Shown: positions 27,754 through 38,419 of the stretch, piece after piece | Layout of the letters: each line of letters starts with the position of its first letter | Numbering within the stretch: the first letter of the stretch is position 1 | NCBI RefSeq assembly: GCF_900096965.1 | Contig: NZ_FMYM01000003.1 | Coordinates: forward strand, 197,205 to 261,204 | Length of the DNA stretch: 64,000 bases | Source: Shouchella lonarensis | Lineage (GTDB): Bacteria > Bacillota > Bacilli > Bacillales > Bacillaceae_D | Reading direction: 5' to 3' | The notes under the pieces: model-generated | The model's database searches: none | What the model saw: only the letters and a program-made list of their open reading frames with translations | Told to the model about the DNA's origin: nothing | Position numbers and translations under genes: made by a program

Positions 27754-28679
27754 GTCGCGTCACCTCTTTTCTCTTCTGTTAGTGAGAAGTAGGCATCTTC
27801 TAGTCGTTTTTGATAAGAGATGGCATAAATAGAGACATCATTTTCAGTGAGTGTCCTTACAAGTTGCGGGATCGCATCATACAATTGTCCCTCAATTTCA
27901 AGTCCACGCTCCGTTTGTTTCGTTGCACCTAACGGTTGTAGTAACGTAGCTGCTTTCTCGACCGGCTCTGCTTCAATTGTAATCGTCATCTGTTCATGAC
28001 TCTGTTTATTCGTACCCATATGAAGTTCATCCACAACTGTACCATCATTGATAACGATCGCACGATCACATAAGACTTCAATTTCATTCAACTGGTGACT
28101 AGACACAAGCAATGTCACGCCTTCATCACGGGCTAGCTTACGCAAATAATCACGCAAATCACGAATCCCTTTCGGATCAAGACCGTTTGTTGGCTCGTCC
28201 AAAATTAGTACACTTGGACGATGCAAAATGGACACCGCGATGCCTAGCCGTTGCTTCATGCCCAGGGAGTACTTCTTCACCTTCTTATGAATCGCATGCT
28301 CAAGCTCGACAAGACGAATGACTTCCTCAAATCGCTCTTCGGAAATTGGTTCTGCACTCATTTGTGCGAACTGACGCAAGTTTTGCATCCCTGTTAAGTA
28401 CAAATACAAGTCAGGGTTTTCAACAATCGCCCCAATATGTTTCAATGCTTTCTCACGTTCAGTTTTAATACTACTGCCTTCAATATACACTTCCCCACTG
28501 TTTGGCGCGATTAAAGACACGATCATGCGAATTGTCGTCGTTTTACCGGAACCGTTTGGACCGAGAAAACCATAAATCATGCCTCGCTCTAGGGAAAAAG
28601 ACATATCTTTAATGACATGCGTTGACCCGAGATGCTTGTTCACTTTTTCAACTACTAAAGGGAACGTTTCAGTTGCCAT
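27750..28679 (-). CDS. ABC transporter ATP-binding protein (BcrA/DrrA type)
   Basis: ATPase of the ABC-2 exporter, 309 residues. Walker A is GPNGSGKTT near residue 40, the signature YSLGMKQRLG lies near 140, Walker B VLILDEPTNGLDP follows, and the switch histidine is in SSHQLNE. The last 90 residues form an extra C-terminal domain (IEAEPVEKAATLL onward) as in BcrA/NatA-like exporters. The ATG at 28679 follows GAGGAG. The only regulator-like neighbours lie elsewhere, so control is not visible here. BcrA-like peptide antibiotic resistance is one plausible role. Confidence 0.88.
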   Translation of the reverse strand: MATETFPLVVEKVNKHLGSTHVIKDMSFSLERGMIYGFLGPNGSGKTTTIRMIVSLIAPNSGEVYIEGSSIKTEREKALKHIGAIVENPDLYLYLTGMQNLRQFAQMSAEPISEERFEEVIRLVELEHAIHKKVKKYSLGMKQRLGIAVSILHRPSVLILDEPTNGLDPKGIRDLRDYLRKLARDEGVTLLVSSHQLNEIEVLCDRAIVINDGTVVDELHMGTNKQSHEQMTITIEAEPVEKAATLLQPLGATKQTERGLEIEGQLYDAIPQLVRTLTENDVSIYAISYQKRLEDAYFSLTEEKRGDAT

Positions 28680-28753
28680 ATACTCATCTCCTCTCTATAT
28701 TTGCGAATCTTTTTAAGTATAACAGCCTTGTTTTTATTGCGCAAAACATTTTA

Positions 28754-31186
28754 CTAATCGACTGTAGGGACAACGCGTTTTAAAGTTTGTGCGACGCCTT
28801 TTTCTTGATCATCATATACATATGAACCATTCGTGTGACGGTCTGTACGCCGGTACGCGGCAGGGTAAACCTCAACGAATTCCCCTCGCTCTGTTTCAAT
28901 GACAAATACGTCATCACTCGCCATGACTCGTTTACAACCAATCACACGGTGAGGGTTATGTTTTAATGTGCGTAACATTGGCGTTCCTCGCCCCGCACGG
29001 CTCATCTTTTTAAATTCGGTAATTGCCATCCGCTTCACCGCACCACGATGTGTCGCCAAAAAGAATTCCACTTTGTCATCAAGACTAAACGTAGATGCAT
29101 CCACAACCACATCATCACCCTGCAAATTAATTGCTTTCACACCTGCGGCCCGCTGACCAACCGGGGAAACGTCTTGTTCAGAAAACCATAGACCATAACC
29201 ATTTTTTGTCGCGATGAATAACTCTTCTTTCCCAGTCGTTTCAAGCACAGCAATAACCTCATCATCTTCTTTCAAGTTTAAAGCAATCCGTGGCTTTGTG
29301 TAGCGTTGCGATTCATACAATGCCAAGGCAGATCGTTTAATCATCCCACCACGTGTGACAAATATTAAGAAAGTCTCTTTTTCAAAATCATCTACCGCCC
29401 AAGCATCAATCACTTCATCCTCTGATTCAAGTGGTACCAAATTAGCAATATGTTGCCCGTCTTCCTTCCAACGAATATCTGGGAGTTGATGAATAGGCAC
29501 ATACAGGTAAAACCCTTTTTTTGTAAATAACAGCAATGTGTCGGTCGTATTTGCCTCCCTACAGAAAAGGACGCGGTCGCCCTCTTTCATCCCCGGTGCA
29601 TCTTTACTACCAGCCGAGTAAGAACGTAGTCCTGTTCGCTTCACATATCCTGCTTCTGTCACAGTAACCCGCACGTTTTCAGATGCAATGAGCATGTCCA
29701 TATTTACTTGGAGCGTTTCCACCTCGGCTTTAATTTCTGTCCGGCGTGGTGTGACGAATTTTTTCTTTAGTGCTTTCATTTCTTTTGTAATGAGGGCGAT
29801 CAATTGTTGCTCACTCGCTAAAATTGCTTCAAGCTCGGCAATTTGTGCTGACAACTGTGCCGCTTCCTCTTGTAAAGTGGCAATATCTGTGTTCGTTAAG
29901 CGATAAAGTTGCAAATTGACAATCGCTTCTGCTTGCATATCGGTAAAGCCAAATGCCATCATCAAGTTGTCTTTGGCATCTTTCTTATCGCGAGAAGCAC
30001 GGATCGTGCGGATCACATCATCTAACACGGAAACCGCTTTTATGAGCCCCTCCACAATATGTGCGCGTTTTTTTGCTTTTTCTAGCTCAAACTGGGACCG
30101 GCGTGTGAACACTTCTTTTTGATGGGCAATATACACACGCATTAGTGGCAGTAAGCCCATTAACTGTGGTTTCTGGTTATAAATGGCGACCATATTAAAA
30201 TGGTACGTCATTTGCAAATCTGTATGTTTGAGTAAGTAATGCAAAATCGCTTCACTGTCAGCGTCTCTTTTCAATTCGACCACGATCCGCAAACCCGCGC
30301 GGTCCGTTTCATCACGTACTTCGGCGATGCCATCGACCTTTTTGTCAAAACGAATTTCATCCATTTTTTTTACGAGTGACGCTTTGACAATTTCATATGG
30401 CAGCTCGGTGATGACAATTTGCTCGCGCCCGCCGCGAACGGTCTCAATCGCTGTTTTCGCTCGGACAACTACTTTTCCTTTGCCTGTCTCATACGCTTGT
30501 TTAATACCGTCAGCGCCTTGAACGATACCGCCTGTTGGAAAGTCAGGTCCTTTTACGATCGTTAACATGTCATCCAGTGTCGCGTTCGGCTTCTTCATCA
30601 GGAATATGATTCCATCAATGATTTCACCTAAATGGTGGGGTGGGATGTCTGTCGCATAACCAGCTGAAATGCCCGTTGCCCCATTGACGAGTAAATTAGG
30701 GAACATCGCCGGCAACACCACAGGTTCAGACGTCGAGTCATCAAAATTCGGTATGTAATCAACGGTTTCTTTCTCTAAATCTCGCATCAACTCCGCGCTA
30801 ATCGCAGATAAACGTGCTTCCGTATAACGCATCGCGGCCGGGGGGTCTCCATCAATTGAACCGTTGTTGCCGTGCATATCAATGAGTAGTTGCCGCACTT
30901 TCCAATCTTGGCTCATCCGTACCATTGCTTCATACACCGGGCTATCACCGTGTGGATGATAATTACCGATCACATTTCCGACTGTTTTTGCGGATTTACG
31001 GTACGGCTTATCCGCCGTATTTCCTTCATGGTACATCGCATACAAAATACGACGCTGTACCGGTTTTAAGCCGTCCCGTGCATCTGGCAAAGCGCGCTCT
31101 TGAATAATGTATTTGCTATAGCGACTAAAACGATCGCCCATTACATCTTCAAGCGGTAAGTCAAGATACCGATCTGCTTGACCCAT
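28754..31186 (-). CDS. parC: DNA topoisomerase IV subunit A
   Basis: Breakage-reunion subunit of topoisomerase IV, which unlinks daughter chromosomes. The 810-residue length is normal. The N-terminal region has [20 protein letters not shown], characteristic of ParC rather than GyrA (which has PDVRDGLKPVHRR). The catalytic tyrosine is in [11 protein letters not shown]. The quinolone region reads [17 protein letters not shown], with serine and glutamate in the wild-type positions. The C-terminal third is a beta-pinwheel with degenerate repeats and no GyrA box is obvious. The ATG directly abuts the parE stop codon, and a GAGGAAG ribosome site lies inside the parE end. Confidence 0.96.
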   Translation of the reverse strand: MGQADRYLDLPLEDVMGDRFSRYSKYIIQERALPDARDGLKPVQRRILYAMYHEGNTADKPYRKSAKTVGNVIGNYHPHGDSPVYEAMVRMSQDWKVRQLLIDMHGNNGSIDGDPPAAMRYTEARLSAISAELMRDLEKETVDYIPNFDDSTSEPVVLPAMFPNLLVNGATGISAGYATDIPPHHLGEIIDGIIFLMKKPNATLDDMLTIVKGPDFPTGGIVQGADGIKQAYETGKGKVVVRAKTAIETVRGGREQIVITELPYEIVKASLVKKMDEIRFDKKVDGIAEVRDETDRAGLRIVVELKRDADSEAILHYLLKHTDLQMTYHFNMVAIYNQKPQLMGLLPLMRVYIAHQKEVFTRRSQFELEKAKKRAHIVEGLIKAVSVLDDVIRTIRASRDKKDAKDNLMMAFGFTDMQAEAIVNLQLYRLTNTDIATLQEEAAQLSAQIAELEAILASEQQLIALITKEMKALKKKFVTPRRTEIKAEVETLQVNMDMLIASENVRVTVTEAGYVKRTGLRSYSAGSKDAPGMKEGDRVLFCREANTTDTLLLFTKKGFYLYVPIHQLPDIRWKEDGQHIANLVPLESEDEVIDAWAVDDFEKETFLIFVTRGGMIKRSALALYESQRYTKPRIALNLKEDDEVIAVLETTGKEELFIATKNGYGLWFSEQDVSPVGQRAAGVKAINLQGDDVVVDASTFSLDDKVEFFLATHRGAVKRMAITEFKKMSRAGRGTPMLRTLKHNPHRVIGCKRVMASDDVFVIETERGEFVEVYPAAYRRTDRHTNGSYVYDDQEKGVAQTLKRVVPTVD

Positions 31187-33178
<1,992 letters not shown>

Positions 33179-33267
33179 TCATAGTGTAACATACTTTGAA
33201 CGATTAAAAGTCTGTAAAACGCAAGACAGAAAGGAAGACTTCCTACGGTGAGAAAGCCTTCAACTGC

Positions 33268-33678
33268 TCATTTAAATTTTGCATGCTCCACTTTGATGCA
33301 GCGATCCATAATGACTTCAACGCCGTTTTCTTGCAAATAACGATACGCTTCTTCATTTGCGACGCCAAGTTGTGCCCAAAATGTGTCAATGCCCGCTTCG
33401 ACCGTTTCTTTGGCAATCTCAGGCAAAAACTCGCTTCTTCGAAAAACATTTACCATGTCAACTGGCACATCAATCGCTGTTAAAGACGGGTACGCACGCG
33501 CCCCTAGCACTTCGCCTACTTTCGGGTTGACAGGAATGATCGTATAACCGTTTTTTTGCATCGCTTCTGAAACCATATAAGATGTACGTTCAGGATTATC
33601 GGAAAGACCGACAACCGCAATTCGTTTTTTCGTCGCTAAAATCTCTTTGATTCGTGTATCTGACGGATTTTGTATCAT
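33268..33678 (-). CDS. yneT: CoA-binding domain protein (YneT/YccU family)
   Basis: A 136-residue single-domain Rossmann-like protein. The motif IAVVGLSDNPERTSYMV near residue 20 forms the dinucleotide/CoA-binding loop, followed by YTIIPVNP and the VNVFRRSEFLPEIA region seen in the succinyl-CoA-synthetase-like CoA_binding_2 family. Precise biochemical function is unknown. The ATG follows GAGAGGGG. In B. subtilis the homologous gene lies just ahead of parE, so this order is conserved. A gap of about 105 bases with only a small GGAAG-CTTCC hairpin separates it from parE, which may therefore be partly cotranscribed. Confidence 0.88.
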   Translation of the reverse strand: MIQNPSDTRIKEILATKKRIAVVGLSDNPERTSYMVSEAMQKNGYTIIPVNPKVGEVLGARAYPSLTAIDVPVDMVNVFRRSEFLPEIAKETVEAGIDTFWAQLGVANEEAYRYLQENGVEVIMDRCIKVEHAKFK

Positions 33679-33773
33679 GATACGTGCCCCTCTCTACCAT
33701 CTTTTTCTTGTGTTTCAGTGTAGCGAATACACGTAGGCACTGTCAAGAAGGAGATATGAACACAAAACTGACG

Positions 33774-33822
33774 ACAAAAAAAGGTGGTTTTAAAGTCAAA
33801 TGTCAACTTTAAAACCACCTTT
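33774..33822 (-). terminator. Terminator of deacetylase gene 1
   Basis: On the minus strand ACTTT/AAAACCACCTT arms form a 16-bp perfect stem over a nine-base loop, followed by a run of seven T. It stands about 60 bases after the deacetylase stop. Confidence 0.92.
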
Positions 33823-33884
33823 ACTTCAATTTTATTCATAACATTAAAATTATTCATTCATTAATTTGTCTGTTTTTCACAACC

Positions 33885-34628
33885 TTATTGCATATAGTAT
33901 GGTCCCACATCAGCACCTGTTTTTAAAGACAGCAACTCAGATACCGTCACAAACTCATAGTCCTCCTCTTTTAACTTTGTAAGTAACCGAGGCAATGCAT
34001 TTGCTGTTGACTCATGAATATCATGCATGAGGACAATTGAGCCATCATGGATTTGTTTCATTACTTCTTTTTTCACCGTTTCTGCATTGCTTTTCCAATC
34101 AAATGAATCGACAGACCAAAGTATCGCTGGCATTTCCATATCTTGAAAAAGATTCAGGACATCTTCATTATGTGCACCATATGGGGGGCGTATCGTTTTT
34201 GGCTCTTTTCCCGTTGCCTCTTTTATAGAGGTATTTGTCTGTTCAATCTCTTGTCTGGCGTCCGCAAGTGACATTTTTGTCATATTTGGATGATTGACTG
34301 TATGATTTCCTACCTCATGTCCATCTTCAGTCACTGCTTTTGCTAGGTCAGGATGTTGTGAAACTTGGGATCCAACCATATAAAATGTTGCTGGTACCTC
34401 ATGATCTTTTAATGTTTCCAAGACAGACGGTGTCACTGTTGGATGTGGTCCGTCATCAAATGTCAGTGCGACATATTTGCCGTTCGGATCTAGTTCGTCT
34501 CTTATCTCTAAGTCCTCTCCCTCTCCTTCTTTCATCACCTCTGTTGCATTCTCTGAAAGAAAGTTACAGGCGGAAACCGTCGCCATGACTATAACGATGA
34601 TGAACATCATTAGTAATTTTTTTTGCAA
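33885..34628 (-). CDS. Polysaccharide deacetylase lipoprotein (paralogue 1)
   Basis: NodB-fold enzyme expected to remove acetyl groups from peptidoglycan or another envelope glycan. From TTG 34628 (GAGGGGG six bases ahead) the 247-residue product starts with a lipoprotein signal ending in TVSAC, so it should be lipid-anchored outside the membrane. An alternative start 23 codons upstream lacks a ribosome site. All five NodB motifs are present: TFDDGPHP, HTVNH in HEVGNHTVNH, RPPYGA, SVDSFDW and LMHDIH. The gene is a close paralogue of the one at 36756, sharing the TGADVGPYYM C-terminus. It is transcribed divergently from padR, and its promoter resembles that of the paralogue. Confidence 0.92.
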   Translation of the reverse strand: MQKKLLMMFIIVIVMATVSACNFLSENATEVMKEGEGEDLEIRDELDPNGKYVALTFDDGPHPTVTPSVLETLKDHEVPATFYMVGSQVSQHPDLAKAVTEDGHEVGNHTVNHPNMTKMSLADARQEIEQTNTSIKEATGKEPKTIRPPYGAHNEDVLNLFQDMEMPAILWSVDSFDWKSNAETVKKEVMKQIHDGSIVLMHDIHESTANALPRLLTKLKEEDYEFVTVSELLSLKTGADVGPYYMQ

Positions 34629-34702
34629 TTTAATCCCCCTCTGTATTTCTTGTAAAAACCATTGCACAAACATAAGTGTATTGTATGCATAATACATAAT
34701 CT

Positions 34703-34730
34703 ATTGTATCATGCATTTAATACATTTCAA
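34703..34730 (-). promoter_or_regulatory. Promoter of deacetylase gene 1
   Basis: On the minus strand TTGAAA, a 16-base spacer and TACAAT form a sigma-A-like promoter. The spacer plus -10 (TGTATTA...GCATGATACAATAG) is nearly the same as in the promoter of the paralogous gene at 36665-36692. A partial palindrome, GTATT...AATAC (34678-34695), follows the start site. Confidence 0.75.
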
Positions 34731-34786
34731 GAGAAAAATTGTATAAAAATGTCTAAAGTTATGGTTTGTAACATCCTCCCCCATCC

Positions 34787-34802
34787 ATAGTGTGCACACT
34801 AT
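34787..34802. promoter_or_regulatory. 16-bp perfect palindrome, possible PadR operator
   Basis: ATAGTGTG-CACACTAT is perfectly symmetric and lies between the divergent promoters of the deacetylase and padR, nine bases upstream of the padR -35. PadR proteins bind short palindromes at their own promoters, so it is a natural operator candidate. No binding data. Confidence 0.5.
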
Positions 34803-34810
34803 ATACTACC

Positions 34811-34839
34811 TTGCATAATATAGAACTATGCGTTATAAT
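34811..34839 (+). promoter_or_regulatory. Promoter of the padR operon
   Basis: TTGCAT, 17 bases, TATAAT. Near-consensus sigma-A promoter about 65 bases ahead of the padR start codon. The start-site region is flanked by an 8-bp inverted repeat TACCTTGC...GCAAGGTA that spans the whole promoter. Confidence 0.75.
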
Positions 34840-34905
34840 AATCCATAGCAAGGTATCATACAATAAACAGTAGTTACCTTCCGTATGAAAGGAGTGTTTT
34901 AAACC

Positions 34906-35232
34906 GTGAATGTACAATTCAAAAAAGGCGTGCTAGAACTATGCGTCCTCGTTTTATTAAACAAACAAGATCATTACGGATACGAACTTGTGCAAAAGAT
35001 CTCTGCTCAAATTCACATTTCGGAAGGGTCTGTGTATCCATTATTAAGACGACTCACAAAGGACGGTTACTTTACAACGTACTTGAAAGAGTCATCAGAA
35101 GGACCTTCCCGTAAATACTATGCACTAACCGATAGCGGGAAAGACCAGTTGCATAAACTCCTATGTGAATGGGAAGCATTCACGACGGGTGTGAATCAAT
35201 TACTCATGAATGAAGGTGATCAAATTGACTAA
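34906..35232 (+). CDS. PadR family transcriptional regulator
   Basis: A 108-residue winged-helix repressor of the short PadR-s2 type. Hallmarks are KKGVLELCVLVLL at the N-terminus, HYGYELVQKIS, SEGSVYPLLRRLTKDGYF (recognition helix and wing) and SRKYYALTDSGK. A single C-terminal helix provides dimerisation. The start is GTG at 34906 with AAAGGAG 11 bases upstream. It overlaps the next gene by 8 bases. PadR repressors of this kind commonly control an adjacent membrane or HAAS/DUF4097 operon and respond to cell-envelope compounds. Its targets probably include its own promoter, and possibly the two deacetylase promoters. Confidence 0.93.
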   Translation: MNVQFKKGVLELCVLVLLNKQDHYGYELVQKISAQIHISEGSVYPLLRRLTKDGYFTTYLKESSEGPSRKYYALTDSGKDQLHKLLCEWEAFTTGVNQLLMNEGDQID

Positions 35233-35791
35233 GAAGGAATTTCTCCAACAACTAAATATCTCTTTAAAACGACTGCCTGCAGACGAACGTGAAGACATGT
35301 TACAAGACTTTGAAGAACATTTTGCGATTGGCTTAGCCGAAGGAAAAAAAGAAGCGGAAATTGCAGCAGCACTCGGCTCACCAAGACAAATCGCCAAAGA
35401 CGCAGTGGCCTCTTATCATTTACAACAAGCAGGAACAAAAGCGACACCAGGAAACGTGTTTCGTGCGATGTGGGCAATTATTGGTTTAGGCTTTTTTAAC
35501 CTTGTCATCGTCCTTGGTCCTTTTATTGGCCTAGTCTCGATGATATTCGCAGGTTGGGTTGTTGCTGCATCGTTTATTGCTTCACCGTTCCTTTGGCTCA
35601 TACAAACCATCCTTTATGCATCTTCTTTTACGATGTTTGAACTGTTCGTTTCCATTGGCCTTTGTGGGCTCGGCATCTTTATCGCACTTGGCATGTTTTA
35701 TGTAACACGAATATTGAGCAAGTGGTTCGTTCGTTACTTAAAATTTAATGCACGGCTTGTAAAAGGAGGGCTTATCCATGACAATCATTAA
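35225..35791 (+). CDS. HAAS (DUF1700) domain membrane protein
   Basis: A 188-residue membrane protein. Residues 1-70 are the helical HAAS domain, with KKEFLQQLNISLKRLPADEREDML and LGSPRQIAKD motifs, which is typically found downstream of PadR repressors. Then three or four hydrophobic segments (about 85-112, 115-145, 150-175). The start is TTG at 35225, with GAAGGTG six bases upstream and inside padR; GTG at 35210 is less well placed. The end overlaps the DUF4097 gene by 14 bases. HAAS proteins are thought to act with PadR in sensing or with the following protein at the membrane; the mechanism is not known. Confidence 0.88.
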   Translation: MTKKEFLQQLNISLKRLPADEREDMLQDFEEHFAIGLAEGKKEAEIAAALGSPRQIAKDAVASYHLQQAGTKATPGNVFRAMWAIIGLGFFNLVIVLGPFIGLVSMIFAGWVVAASFIASPFLWLIQTILYASSFTMFELFVSIGLCGLGIFIALGMFYVTRILSKWFVRYLKFNARLVKGGLIHDNH

Positions 35792-36572
35792 AAAGCTAAC
35801 ACTTATCGCTAGTCTTCTGCTCGTTATCGGGCTTATCGGCGGTGTAGTCACTCTTAGCAAAGTCAACAATGCTTGGACAACAGAAGAAACCGTTATTGAT
35901 GATACATCTTTTCACGCAATTGATCTGACAACGGACAACGCCAAAATTGATGTCCTGCCGACCACAGAGGAGCAAGCGAAGATTGTGATATCAGGTAACG
36001 AGCAAAACTATACGCTTTCCTCTCAAGTCCGTCATGACATTTTAGAAATGAAAGTAACCGATCAAAACCGCAAGTGGTTCAACTTATTTCCGACTTCTTA
36101 TGCCATCACCATCTATTTGCCCGAAAAGCAATATGAATCAATAAAAGTCAACAGCAACAATGGCACCGTTCATGTTCAAGACCTCGATGCCAACATTTTT
36201 AGCGCGCAAACAAAAAACGGAGATGTTGTCGTCACAAACATGAAGAGCGCGTCGATTGCCGCTACATCTACAAACGAGGACATTCTCATAGAAAACATTC
36301 ATGATGCGACCGAAAACATTACAGGCAAAACAACGAATGGAGACATTCTTCTGACAGCGAGTCATGTAGATCGCAACGTTGATCTCTCCACCGTCAATGG
36401 GGATATTACTGTAACGGTAGATACAGAACCAACCAGTGCAAACATCACCACTTCTGTCACACATGGGGACGTGACACTTTTTAATCTTGATACGTCAGCA
36501 AGAATATTTGGTGGTGGAGAACACACGATTCAACTAGACACCGTCAATGGTGACATTATGGTAGGAAAATAG
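35778..36572 (+). CDS. DUF4097 family beta-solenoid protein, membrane anchored
   Basis: A 264-residue protein with one N-terminal hydrophobic segment (7-28) acting as signal anchor and an outward-facing right-handed beta-helix of DUF4097 (LiaG-like). The repeated NG-D pattern is plain: NNGTVHV, KNGDVVV, TNEDILI, TNGDILL, VNGDITV, THGDVTL and VNGDIMV, at about 18- to 20-residue intervals. Such proteins are part of envelope-stress operons (for example liaIHGFSR) but have no known activity. The ribosome site AAAAGGAGGG lies inside the preceding gene. A strong terminator follows 22 bases after the stop. Confidence 0.88.
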   Translation: MTIIKKLTLIASLLLVIGLIGGVVTLSKVNNAWTTEETVIDDTSFHAIDLTTDNAKIDVLPTTEEQAKIVISGNEQNYTLSSQVRHDILEMKVTDQNRKWFNLFPTSYAITIYLPEKQYESIKVNSNNGTVHVQDLDANIFSAQTKNGDVVVTNMKSASIAATSTNEDILIENIHDATENITGKTTNGDILLTASHVDRNVDLSTVNGDITVTVDTEPTSANITTSVTHGDVTLFNLDTSARIFGGGEHTIQLDTVNGDIMVGK

Positions 36573-36588
36573 TCCCCACCTCCAACAA

Positions 36589-36633
36589 AAAAAGAGATGA
36601 CTGCATATCCCTCCCTGTGCAGTCATCTTTTTT
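36589..36633 (+). terminator. Terminator of the padR operon
   Basis: AGATGACTGCA (36595-36605) pairs with TGCAGTCATCT (36618-36628), followed by five to six T. A matching run of A precedes it. Confidence 0.9.
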
Positions 36634-36664
36634 GTGGTTTCTATATTTTGGAAAGGTTTTTTGC

Positions 36665-36692
36665 TTGAACTGTATTATGAGCATGATACAAT
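36665..36692 (+). promoter_or_regulatory. Promoter of deacetylase gene 2
   Basis: TTGAAC, a 16-base spacer and TACAAT. The spacer and -10 are near copies of those in front of deacetylase 1 (TGTATTA...GCATGATACAATAG in both), which indicates a duplicated promoter or a shared regulator. Confidence 0.75.
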
Positions 36693-36700
36693 AGGGATCT

Positions 36701-36720
36701 CTACAATATACGTATTGTAG
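36701..36720 (+). promoter_or_regulatory. Palindromic operator candidate at the deacetylase 2 start site
   Basis: CTACAATA-TACG-TATTGTAG: two perfect 8-base arms just downstream of the -10. At this position a bound repressor would block the polymerase. It could also form a 5' hairpin in the mRNA. Confidence 0.55.
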
Positions 36721-36755
36721 AAAAAGAGATTCATATCCGAGGGGGAACCAAAAAG

Positions 36756-37505
36756 ATGAGGAAGAAAAAATTATTCATCGTACTAACAATCATGATCACC
36801 TTGTTTGCAACAAGTGCGTGGGCCCTGAAGCTTTTTGCAGGCGATACGACGGCGAGTAATATGATAGACAATATCACTCACTCAACTAAGCCCGATTCAG
36901 ATGAAAAATATATCGCACTAACATTTGATGACGGTCCGCATCCACAATTGACATCATCCATCCTTGACACATTAGCTGAATTTAATATTCCAGCGACATT
37001 TTATATGCTCGGAGATAACGTGTCAAAACACCCTGACCTAGCGAAAGCCGTTGCTGATGCTGGACATGAAGTCGGCAATCATTCCGCAAGCCACACAAAT
37101 ATGACCAAAATAGAACTGAAAGAAACGAAAAAAGAGATTGAACAAACAAATGATGCGATTATAGAAGCCACAGGAAAACAACCTGAAACGATTCGTCCAC
37201 CTTATGGTGCATATAACGACGCGATGTTAAATGTCTTTCAAGATATGAACATGCCCTCAATCCTATGGTCTGTCGATTCGTATGATTGGAAAGGTGATGC
37301 TAAAACTGTGAAAAAAGAAGTGTTAAAACAAGTCCATGACGGCGCCATTGTTCTCATGCATGACATTCAATCGGCAACCGCGGAAGCGTTGCCTGACTTG
37401 CTCGTAGCATTGAAAGAAAAAGGATATAAATTTGTGACGGTATCTGAGCTGCTCTCTTTAGAAACAGGTGCTGATGTGGGACCATATTATATGAAGAAAT
37501 CATAA
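36756..37505 (+). CDS. Polysaccharide deacetylase (paralogue 2)
   Basis: A 249-residue NodB-fold deacetylase closely related to the gene at 33885. The N-terminus has a hydrophobic stretch (6-24) that ends in SAWA, which looks like a signal peptide or anchor; there is no lipobox cysteine, unlike paralogue 1. Motifs: TFDDGPHP, HEVGNHSASH, RPPYGA, SVDSYDW and LMHDIQ. In motif 5 the final His of LMHDIH is replaced by Gln, as in many active relatives, so activity is still plausible. The C-terminus TGADVGPYYM is shared with paralogue 1. The ATG follows GAGGGGG. The different anchors suggest the two enzymes act at different places in the envelope. Confidence 0.92.
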   Translation: MRKKKLFIVLTIMITLFATSAWALKLFAGDTTASNMIDNITHSTKPDSDEKYIALTFDDGPHPQLTSSILDTLAEFNIPATFYMLGDNVSKHPDLAKAVADAGHEVGNHSASHTNMTKIELKETKKEIEQTNDAIIEATGKQPETIRPPYGAYNDAMLNVFQDMNMPSILWSVDSYDWKGDAKTVKKEVLKQVHDGAIVLMHDIQSATAEALPDLLVALKEKGYKFVTVSELLSLETGADVGPYYMKKS

Positions 37506-37606
37506 GTAAAAATAACTGCAAATATGTAATATTTCATTTTTTATGGGCGATTGTCTTCTTATTTGAAAAAATATATAAAGATGATGAGAAATTACGGGAA
37601 CTTTTA

Positions 37607-37644
37607 AAGGAGAGAAATGACTACGCACAGTCATTTCTCTCCTT
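37607..37644. terminator. Bidirectional terminator between deacetylase 2 and cdo
   Basis: AAGGAGAGAAATGACT and its full 16-base complement surround a six-base loop. The hairpin lies between convergent genes, with GTTTTATT after it on the plus strand. Confidence 0.85.
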
Positions 37645-37683
37645 GTTTTATTACCAACCAATTGTATCATTGCAAGGCTCTAC

Positions 37684-38148
37684 CTACATATCAGGAGAAT
37701 AAACCCTCCCTTCCTCAAGGGGCGGCGAATAAATATGGAACGTCGTCACCGGTGACATCGTCACATTTTGCATCATATGAATCATGTCGTTGTGCACGGG
37801 AACCATCTCTCCTTGCCTAAAATCTTCTGTCCGATCATACATCAGGGATGCATCGCAACAATCAGAGCGGTACAACACATTTTGCAACTGCCCTTCAACA
37901 ATATAAACACACCCACTCGATCGTCCATGATCATGAACAGGCGTCTTTGTTAACGGGGGAAAATGCAGGACGAGCACTTCTAGCTCATCCGTCTTGTAAA
38001 TGACATTTCTACCATATTCCATTTCATCTGGACTTTTCCTATAATGCGCGATCTTTTCGACTGACAAATCGAGTGTCTTTATAATACGAATGAGATCTTG
38101 GTGAGACGACACTTGTAAAGATTGAAGCGTTTGCAAAAGAGCCATCAT
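37684..38148 (-). CDS. Cysteine dioxygenase-like cupin
   Basis: Iron cupin that oxidises cysteine to cysteine sulfinate, about 154 residues. The metal site is in TPVHDHGRSSGCVYIVEGQL (two His) and PVHNDMIHMMQN (third His); the nearby cysteine in SSGC sits where other bacterial enzymes also have it. Small C-terminal strands follow (TTFHIYSPPL). The frame is open to 38163, but AAAGGA is six bases ahead of ATG 38148 and that start is chosen; ATG 38145 is an alternative. A near-consensus promoter lies at 38251-38279. Related Bacillus enzymes include YubC. Confidence 0.88.
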   Translation of the reverse strand: MMALLQTLQSLQVSSHQDLIRIIKTLDLSVEKIAHYRKSPDEMEYGRNVIYKTDELEVLVLHFPPLTKTPVHDHGRSSGCVYIVEGQLQNVLYRSDCCDASLMYDRTEDFRQGEMVPVHNDMIHMMQNVTMSPVTTFHIYSPPLEEGRVYSPDM

Positions 38149-38159
38149 CAAACATCCTT

Positions 38160-38360
38160 TCATGAATCGATAATTGGAAAGACGTGTTTGCTTGCCGACA
38201 GTTGCACTTCCTCTAACTTTACACGCTCATGCTTTCCAGCAATATCTTCTAGTGTAAACGCTCTTTCATTCACCGTCAATGAAAACGCTTCCAAATTATG
38301 AACTGGACCCTCAAACAGCTTCTGAAATGACGTTCGATACCTGTAAACCACTGCTTGCAA
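38160..38360 (-). CDS. Small hypothetical open frame (66 codons), doubtful
   Basis: An open frame from TTG 38360 ending just before the cysteine dioxygenase frame. I do not recognise the product. It is mixed in composition, with a possible strand-rich C-terminal half (AFSLTVNERAF, HVFPII). Against it: no ribosome site precedes the TTG, no ATG is available, and the promoter that best fits cdo lies in the middle of it. It may be a decayed gene end or chance. Confidence 0.25.
   Translation of the reverse strand: MQAVVYRYRTSFQKLFEGPVHNLEAFSLTVNERAFTLEDIAGKHERVKLEEVQLSASKHVFPIIDS
38251..38279 (-). promoter_or_regulatory. Promoter of cysteine dioxygenase gene
   Basis: On the minus strand TTGACG, 17 bases, TACACT, about 105 bases upstream of the cdo start codon. 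Near-consensus sigma-A elements. Confidence 0.7.
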
Positions 38361-38376
38361 ATAAATTCATCACAAT

Positions 38377-38411
38377 ATAAAAAACTGATGAACCCATGAA
38401 AGGCTCATCAG
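38377..38411 (-). terminator. Terminator after bceB
   Basis: On the minus strand CTGATGA-GCC...GGG-TTCATCAG forms a stem followed by a run of six T, directly after the bceB stop codon. Confidence 0.85.
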
Positions 38412-38419
38412 ACACTATG

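Noticed and set aside
34629-34697. Upstream start of deacetylase 1 (23 extra codons)
   Set aside because: No ribosome site, and it would cover the lipoprotein signal and reach the promoter. TTG 34628 has a strong site.
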